This document shows positions 57,327 through 64,000 of a stretch of 64,000 bases of DNA, piece after piece. The stretch's first letter is position 1. Each line of letters opens with the position of its first letter. The notes under the pieces were generated by a model that made no database searches, was not told the DNA's origin, and was given only the letters and a program-made list of their open reading frames with translations. Source of the stretch: Candidatus Frackibacter sp. WG13. GTDB taxonomy: Bacteria > Bacillota > Halanaerobiia > Halobacteroidales > Acetohalobiaceae. Location: positions 27,579 to 91,578 of the forward strand of contig NZ_FOTT01000009.1 in the NCBI RefSeq assembly GCF_900114655.1, given 5' to 3'. The translations under genes and the position numbers were made by a program.

Positions 57327-58191
57327 AGATATTAATCACGTTTTAAAAGAGACTCTAAAAAAGTTAGACTTAGATAAAAAGATTAAAGAAAGAAAAGCTT
57401 TAATCATCTGGCAAGAAGTTATCGGTGATAAGTTAAAGAAACATACTAAAGCTAATTACATAAATCGAGGAATACTATTTATACTTGTGAATAGTTCTAC
57501 TTGGGCTCATCAACTTTTATTTTTAAAATCAGAATTAATATCTAGATTGAATAATAGATTAGGTGAAGAAGTTGTTAAAGATATAAGATTTAAATTAGGT
57601 ACTATAGAAGATAAAGAAGAAGAATTAATATCTAATGAAGAGTTTGACTTAAGTGAAATAGAGTTAACATCTGATGAACTTAAAGAAATTGATAGTAGTA
57701 TAAAGAGTATTGGGGATTCGGATTTAAGTGAAAAGATTCATTCGATAATGGTGAAAGATAAGAAGATGGAGAAATGGAAGTTGAAGAATGGTTGGAAAAG
57801 GTGTAAATATTGTTCAACATTGCATCCTGATGATACAGATGGATGTATGGTCTGTCAATTAAAGAGTGGTAAACAACTTGATAAATTAGAAAGATTATTA
57901 TTAGAAAGCCCCTGGTTAACTTATGAAGAAGTTAACGAAATTTATCCTGAACTTCTGGTTTCAGATTATAATAGAATCAAAAAAGAATTGATCGATAAAT
58001 TCTGGGGAGAGATTGAAGATGGAATTACTGATGTAGTTAGGAGACAGAAGCCTAAATTGAATCAGAAGTTTAAAGTTTTGATTCAATATTACGTAATGTT
58101 AAAGGAAAAAATTCATCCTAAACAATTAAATAGAGATATAATCGAAGAAGTAATTGGTAGTAACTACATTAAGATTTATGATAAGTTATAG
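57319..58191 (+). CDS. DUF721 (DciA-like) protein with a zinc finger
   Basis: 290 aa. The N-terminal 95 residues are a DUF721 domain (KALIIWQEVIGDKLKKHTKANYINRGILFILVNSSTWAHQLLFLK), the family of the bacterial helicase-loading factor DciA. The rest is unusual: an acidic linker (about 97-140), a four-Cys motif CKYC...CMVC (C162, C165, C176, C179), and a helical C-terminus. It is between recF and remB with an 8-base overlap, so it is tied to replication genes. A role in loading DnaB is an inference. Confidence 0.82.
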   Translation: MVKDINHVLKETLKKLDLDKKIKERKALIIWQEVIGDKLKKHTKANYINRGILFILVNSSTWAHQLLFLKSELISRLNNRLGEEVVKDIRFKLGTIEDKEEELISNEEFDLSEIELTSDELKEIDSSIKSIGDSDLSEKIHSIMVKDKKMEKWKLKNGWKRCKYCSTLHPDDTDGCMVCQLKSGKQLDKLERLLLESPWLTYEEVNEIYPELLVSDYNRIKKELIDKFWGEIEDGITDVVRRQKPKLNQKFKVLIQYYVMLKEKIHPKQLNRDIIEEVIGSNYIKIYDKL

Positions 58192-58205
58192 GGAGGCTAT
58201 AGATT

Positions 58206-58463
58206 ATGTTATTACATTTAGGGAATGATTATATGATTCCTACCAAGGATGTAGTAATGATTGCTGATATTGAATCTACTGATTCAGAAGATACTGATGA
58301 TTTTTTACAGATTGCTAAAGAAGAAGGATTTGTTAAGGATTTTTCAAAAGGCAAACCTAAATCATTTGTAATAACGAATGAAACTATTTATTATTCAAAT
58401 ATATCTTCTAAAACATTAAGAAAGAGAATGAATTTTGTAAATCGTTTAAACCGTGATCACTAG
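58206..58463 (+). CDS. remB: RemB family (DUF370) regulator
   Basis: 85 aa. MLLHLGNDYMIPTKDVVMIADIE and ITNETIYYSNISSKTLRKR match YaaB/RemB, a relative of the biofilm regulator RemA. Located before gyrB as in B. subtilis. Its last codons form part of a terminator-like hairpin. Confidence 0.9.
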   Translation: MLLHLGNDYMIPTKDVVMIADIESTDSEDTDDFLQIAKEEGFVKDFSKGKPKSFVITNETIYYSNISSKTLRKRMNFVNRLNRDH

Positions 58464-58476
58464 TGTCACGGTTTTA
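58448..58476 (+). terminator. Hairpin overlapping the remB stop codon
   Basis: AAACCGTGA pairs with TCACGGTTT, followed by TTAATC. The left arm encodes the last residues of RemB and the TAG lies in the loop. It may attenuate transcription into gyrB. Confidence 0.65.
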
Positions 58477-58499
58477 ATCAGTTTATGAAAGGCGACTAA

Positions 58500-60434
<1,935 letters not shown>

Positions 60435-60468
60435 GTTTCAATGTTAAGTATAAATAGGGGGAAGAATT

Positions 60469-62964
60469 ATGCCAGAATTAGAACAGAAGCAAGTTAAACT
60501 TGTAGATATTGAAAATGAGATGAAAGATGCCTATATAGATTATGCTATGAGTGTAATTGTAGGTCGGGCATTACCTGATGTTAGAGATGGCTTAAAACCA
60601 GTTCATCGTCGAATCTTATATGCAATGTATGATTTAGGAATAACACCTGACAAGTCTCATAAGAAATCAGCAAGAATAGTAGGTGAAGTACTAGGTAAAT
60701 ACCATCCACATGGAGACACTGCTGTCTATGATACGATGGTAAGAATGGCTCAAGATTTTTCCTATAGATATATGTTAGTCGATGGTCACGGTAACTTTGG
60801 GTCAGTTGATGGTGATTCAGCAGCTGCAATGCGATATACAGAGGCTAGAATGTCTAATATTGCTACTGAGTTACTATCAGATATAAAGAAGGATACTGTA
60901 GATTTTCAACCTAATTTTGATGATACGCTTGAAGAACCGGAAGTATTGCCAGCTAAGCTACCAAACCTTTTAATTAATGGTTCCTCCGGGATAGCTGTTG
61001 GAATGTCAACGAATATTCCACCACATAATTTATCAGAAGTGGTTGATGGGTTAATTGCTATGATGGAAGATCCAGATATTGAGATTATAGATCTGATGAA
61101 GATTATTAAAGGTCCTGATTTTCCAACTGGCGGTTTAATTATGGGTAGAAAGGCAATTAAAAAAGCATTTGAAACCGGAAGAGGAAAGTTAACAGTCCGA
61201 GCTAGAACTGAAATTGAAGAGATGAATAATAATAAGTCTCGAATTATTGTTCATGAGTTGCCGTATCAAGTAAATAAAGCTAAGTTAGTTGAACAGATAG
61301 CAGATTTAGTTAAAGATGAGAAAGTAACTGGTATTTCTGATTTGCGAGATGAATCAGACCGTAATGGCATGCGAATAGTTATTGAATTAAAGCAAGGAGT
61401 TAATCCTAAAATAACTTTAAATAAATTATTTAAACATACGCGTTTACAGAATACTTTTGGTATTATTATGTTAGCGTTAGTTGATGGTGAACCGAAAGTA
61501 TTAAATCTAAAAGAAGTTTTAGAGCATTATCTTGAACATCAAAAAGAAGTAGTTACTAGAAGAACTCAGTATGATCTTAATAAAGCAGCTGCAAGAGCAC
61601 ATATTCTAGAAGGTTTAGAGATTGCGTTAGATAATATAGACAAAATAATTAAGATTGTACGTGGATCTGATAATGCAGATATAGCTAAAGATAGATTAAT
61701 GTCTGAGTTTGAATTGACTGAAAAGCAAGCTAAGGCTATACTAAGTATGAGGTTACAAAGGTTAACGGGTTTAGAGAGAGTTAAGATACAAGATGAATAT
61801 AAAGAATTAGTTAAAAAAATAAAGTACTATGAATCAATTTTAGCTAGTGATGAAAAATTATTAGAAATTATAAAAGAAGAAATATTAGAATTAAAAGAAG
61901 AATATAAAGATGAAAGAAGGACAGATATAGTAGACCAAGAGATTGATATAGATATGGAAGATTTAATTAAAGAAGAAGAGATAGTGATTACTCTAACTAA
62001 TCAAGGGTATATTAAGCGAATTCCATTAGATACATATAGAAGTCAACATCGTGGTGGTAAAGGAATAATTGGTGTTAATACCAATAAGGAAGACTTTGTA
62101 GAAAATTTATATACAACATCAACTCATAATTATCTATTATTCTTTACTAATCAAGGACGTGTATATAGACTAAAAGGGTATCAGATTCCGGAAGCTAGCC
62201 GTCAGGCTAAAGGTACAGCTATTGTTAATTTACTAGAGATAGCTCCAGATGAAAAAATCACAGCTGTTATTCCAATAAAAGAGTTTAAAAAAGACAAATA
62301 CCTAATGATGGCGACTAAACAAGGAATAATTAAGAAGACAGACCTAGAAGCATTTGATACTAACTATACTGGATTAATAGCAATTGACTTAAAAGAAGAT
62401 GACGAATTAATTAGTGTTAAACCGACTGTAGGAGAAGAAGAGATTATTTTAGGTACAGAGATGGGATTAGCTATTAGGTTTAGTGAATCGGAAGTTAGGA
62501 GCATGGGGAGAACAGCTAGAGGAGTAAAAGGTATTGACTTAGCACCGGAAGACCAAGTAATTGGAATGGACATCATTAGAGAGGGTGCTCAATTATTAGT
62601 TATTACTGATCAGGGCTATGGTAAACGTACATCACTGAATAAGTATCGACCGCAAAGTAGGGCTGGAAAAGGTTTAATTACTCTTAAACGAACAGAAAAG
62701 AATGGAAAGCTAATAGCTCTAAGAGTAGTTGAAGAAGATGATGAAATAATGTTAATTTCAGAAGATGGTATTTTAATTAGAATTTCAGTTGCAGGAATTT
62801 CATCTACAGGTCGTAATACACAAGGTGTTAGAGTAATGACTCTATCTGAAGGAGACCAAGTGGTTTCTTTAGGTTATATAAATAATAAAGCTAATGATGA
62901 AGAAGAAAATGTCGATGAAGAAAATAAAGAAGAGAACAAAGATAGTATAGAAGTTAAAGAATAA
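60469..62964 (+). CDS. gyrA: DNA gyrase subunit A
   Basis: 831 aa. Catalytic Tyr123 in [12 protein letters not shown], resistance-determining region around [12 protein letters not shown] (80-91), and C-terminal beta-pinwheel with the GyrA box QHRGGKG, which marks gyrase rather than topoisomerase IV. The acidic tail (about 805-831) is rich in Glu and Asn. Follows gyrB by 34 bases with GGGGG as ribosome-binding site. Confidence 0.98.
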   Translation: MPELEQKQVKLVDIENEMKDAYIDYAMSVIVGRALPDVRDGLKPVHRRILYAMYDLGITPDKSHKKSARIVGEVLGKYHPHGDTAVYDTMVRMAQDFSYRYMLVDGHGNFGSVDGDSAAAMRYTEARMSNIATELLSDIKKDTVDFQPNFDDTLEEPEVLPAKLPNLLINGSSGIAVGMSTNIPPHNLSEVVDGLIAMMEDPDIEIIDLMKIIKGPDFPTGGLIMGRKAIKKAFETGRGKLTVRARTEIEEMNNNKSRIIVHELPYQVNKAKLVEQIADLVKDEKVTGISDLRDESDRNGMRIVIELKQGVNPKITLNKLFKHTRLQNTFGIIMLALVDGEPKVLNLKEVLEHYLEHQKEVVTRRTQYDLNKAAARAHILEGLEIALDNIDKIIKIVRGSDNADIAKDRLMSEFELTEKQAKAILSMRLQRLTGLERVKIQDEYKELVKKIKYYESILASDEKLLEIIKEEILELKEEYKDERRTDIVDQEIDIDMEDLIKEEEIVITLTNQGYIKRIPLDTYRSQHRGGKGIIGVNTNKEDFVENLYTTSTHNYLLFFTNQGRVYRLKGYQIPEASRQAKGTAIVNLLEIAPDEKITAVIPIKEFKKDKYLMMATKQGIIKKTDLEAFDTNYTGLIAIDLKEDDELISVKPTVGEEEIILGTEMGLAIRFSESEVRSMGRTARGVKGIDLAPEDQVIGMDIIREGAQLLVITDQGYGKRTSLNKYRPQSRAGKGLITLKRTEKNGKLIALRVVEEDDEIMLISEDGILIRISVAGISSTGRNTQGVRVMTLSEGDQVVSLGYINNKANDEEENVDEENKEENKDSIEVKE

Positions 62965-62973
62965 CCAACAGAA

Positions 62974-63017
62974 AAAGAGTCAGTATAAATATAAAAAATG
63001 AAATATATTGACTCTTT
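62974..63017 (+). terminator. Terminator after gyrA
   Basis: AAAGAGTCAGTATA pairs with TATATTGACTCTTT around an AT-rich loop, followed by CTCAATATAATAT. The T-run is weak. Confidence 0.55.
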
Positions 63018-63103
63018 CTCAATATAATATGAATATAAAACTTAAACTTAGAACAAAATAGTAATAAGTTGATATAATTGCTGTACATAGATGTTTTTTA
63101 TTC

Positions 63104-63132
63104 TTGACAGATTGATAATAATATGTTAGAAT
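63104..63132 (+). promoter_or_regulatory. rRNA promoter P1
   Basis: TTGACA (63104-63109), 17-base spacer, TAGAAT (63127-63132). TTGTCGCT follows 5 bases after the -10. Confidence 0.82.
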
Positions 63133-63149
63133 ATTTCTTGTCGCTTAAA

Positions 63150-63184
63150 CAATTGACAGTTGACGATTGACTATTGACAATTTT
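63150..63184 (+). repeat. TTGACAR heptamer array in rRNA leader
   Basis: Four units TTGACAG-TTGACGA-TTGACTA-TTGACAA at exact 7-base spacing. Shorter versions lie at 63322-63347 and 63486-63512. The same heptamers occur at 15409-15533, 35355-35386 and 45331-45361. Confidence 0.75.
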
Positions 63185-63274
63185 AAATTCAAAAGATTAA
63201 AGATAATTGTTAAAGGTTGTTGTCACTTATAAATTGTTAGCGTGAGTGAGAGAAAAAACATTTTGAATTTTTTC

Positions 63275-63303
63275 TTGACACTTTTCGGAGAATTTGTTAC
63301 ACT
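63275..63303 (+). promoter_or_regulatory. rRNA promoter P2
   Basis: TTGACA (63275-63280), 17-base spacer, TACACT (63298-63303), preceded by an AT-rich UP-like stretch. Confidence 0.85.
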
Positions 63304-63439
63304 ATTTCTTGTCGCTTAAAACAATTGACAGTTGACAATTAACAATTTTAAATTCAAACATTTAAAGATAGTTGTCAAAGGTTATTGTTAATTATAAATT
63401 GTTAGCGTGAGCGAGAGAAAAAACATTTTAAATTTTCTC

Positions 63440-63468
63440 TTGACAAGTTCCGAAAGTTTTGTTACACT
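63440..63468 (+). promoter_or_regulatory. rRNA promoter P3
   Basis: TTGACA (63440-63445), 17-base spacer, TACACT (63463-63468). Confidence 0.85.
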
Positions 63469-63603
63469 ATTAATTGTCGCTTAAACAATTGGCAATTGAC
63501 AATTGACAATTTTAAATTCAAAAGATTAAAGATAGTTGTCAAAGGTTGTTGTTAATTATAAGTTGTTAGCGTGAGTGAGAGAAAAAACATTTTAAATTTT
63601 CTC

Positions 63604-63632
63604 TTGACACTTTTCTAAAGATTTGTTACACT
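63604..63632 (+). promoter_or_regulatory. rRNA promoter P4
   Basis: TTGACA (63604-63609), 17-base spacer, TACACT (63627-63632). The downstream sequence TGTCGCTTGAAGAAATGCGACA can form a hairpin. Confidence 0.85.
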
Positions 63633-63699
63633 ATTTCTTGTCGCTTGAAGAAATGCGACAGATTATAACTTGTCTAGCAAAATTATTTTTAAGTTTTTC

Positions 63700-63728
63700 T
63701 TGACAAGCTTTCGATGACATGATAGAAT
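63700..63728 (+). promoter_or_regulatory. rRNA promoter P5
   Basis: TTGACA (63700-63705), 17-base spacer, TAGAAT (63723-63728), then TGTCGCTGAAAAAGTGACA, which can form a small hairpin. It is the promoter nearest to the 16S gene. Confidence 0.85.
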
Positions 63729-63831
63729 GATAAATGTCGCTGAAAAAGTGACAGCAAAATTTAAAGTTCATTTTAACAAGTCAAATCATTAAATCTTCAT
63801 TTATATATTGATGATTTTGATTAACAAAAAA

Positions 63832-63852
63832 GTTGGTCTTTGAAAACTAAAC
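63832..63852 (+). promoter_or_regulatory. rRNA leader antitermination (boxA-like) region
   Basis: GGTCTTTGAAAACTAAAC resembles the Firmicute rRNA leader boxA region. It lies about 95 bases before the mature 16S sequence. A small stem AATCTGC-TTT-GCAGATT at 63917-63933 may belong to the processing stalk. Confidence 0.65.
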
Positions 63853-63944
63853 ATTGTCTGTACACATGAACGTCAATGCAAATGAGTAATCTTAAGAGTC
63901 AGTTAAACTCGCGATTAAATCTGCTTTGCAGATTAATCATATAT

Positions 63945-64000
63945 TTTATTTGGAGAGTTTGATCCTGGCTCAGGACGAACGCTGGCGGCGTGCTTAACAC
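63945..64000 (+). rRNA. rrs: 16S ribosomal RNA (5-prime end, partial)
   Basis: GGAGAGTTTGATCCTGGCTC followed by AGGACGAACGCTGGCGGCGT is the universal 16S 5-prime sequence. The exact mature end (about 63945) is estimated by comparison with the Bacillus start. The gene continues past the window. It follows gyrA, as rrnO does in B. subtilis. Confidence 0.97.

Larger units (their letters stand above)
63138..63637 (+). repeat. Three tandem 164-171-bp repeats, each carrying a promoter
   Basis: Units begin at TTGTCGCTT: 63138, 63309 and 63474, with the next start at 63638 (periods 171, 165, 164). Each has a TTGACAR heptamer tract, TTTTAAATTCAAA, an AGATAGTTGTC-type stretch, TTGTTAGCGTGAGTGAGAGA, an AT-rich segment and a TTGACA/TACACT promoter at its end. 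No coding potential. It multiplies the rRNA promoters. Confidence 0.92.

Noticed and set aside
63138..63637. Possible CRISPR array
   Set aside because: The repeats are 164-171 bp long with no unique spacers of constant size, and they contain promoters. They are promoter duplications.

Overview
The window is about 64 kb of AT-rich chromosome from a low-GC, Gram-positive-type, spore-forming anaerobe. I infer a Halanaerobiales/Halobacteroidaceae-like or related clostridial lineage; this is a judgement from gene content, not a database match. The clues are an Rnf/Nqr-type ion-pumping complex, the [FeFe]-hydrogenase maturases HydE, HydF and HydG, sporulation-linked YyaC and LonC, the Noc/ParA/ParB set, and a B. 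subtilis-like origin (rnpA, dnaA, dnaN, recF, gyrB, gyrA, then an rRNA operon). The replication origin lies at about 52.8-54.85 kb. Most genes to its left are on the minus strand and all genes to its right are on the plus strand, so transcription is largely co-oriented with replication fork movement.

Region by region. (1) 1-3130: the start of an Rnf/Nqr-like operon (rnfC, rnfD, rnfG; rnfG runs off the window edge). (2) 3790-17985: one long purine operon, purD-K-E-patatin-purB-C-S-Q-L-F-M-N-H, encoding the whole route from PRPP to IMP. Its leader (18248-18457) carries a guanine riboswitch followed by a PRPP-class ykkC riboswitch and an intrinsic terminator, behind a promoter at 18490-18518. 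A 209-bp inverted-repeat element lies between the terminator and purD. (3) 18682-21339: purB-purA, which makes AMP from IMP, with its own promoter. (4) 21599-28601: dnaB, lonC, rplI, yybS, a mazG-like gene, rpsR, rpsF and ychF. (5) 28692-35285: a DUF951 protein (too short for most gene callers), mscS, alr, a YkvI-type membrane protein, yyaC (the only plus-strand gene left of the origin), a bactofilin with an M23 peptidase, and a DUF554 protein. (6) 35391-40719: a cysteine-desulfurase-family enzyme and hydF-hydE-hydG, in which HydE carries an extra N-terminal DUF3343 domain. (7) 41097-44932: parB, parA and noc with several parS sites, a secreted protein of unknown function, and rsmG. (8) 45365-52659: two tandem overlapping mnmG genes, mnmE, jag, yidC, yidD and rnpA. 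(9) 52800-54849: a bipartite oriC flanking dnaA, with a DnaA-trio unwinding element before dnaN. (10) 54850-62964: dnaN, yaaA, recF, a DUF721 zinc-finger protein, remB, gyrB and gyrA. (11) 62965-64000: about 1 kb of tandem repeats holding five strong promoters that feed the 16S rRNA gene, whose first bases end the window.

The most interesting signals are the tandem mnmG pair, the DUF3343-HydE fusion, the tandem guanine/PRPP riboswitch leader, the structured inverted-repeat element after it, dispersed TTGACAR heptamer arrays, and the five-promoter rRNA control region. ssb and rpmH are missing from their usual positions.
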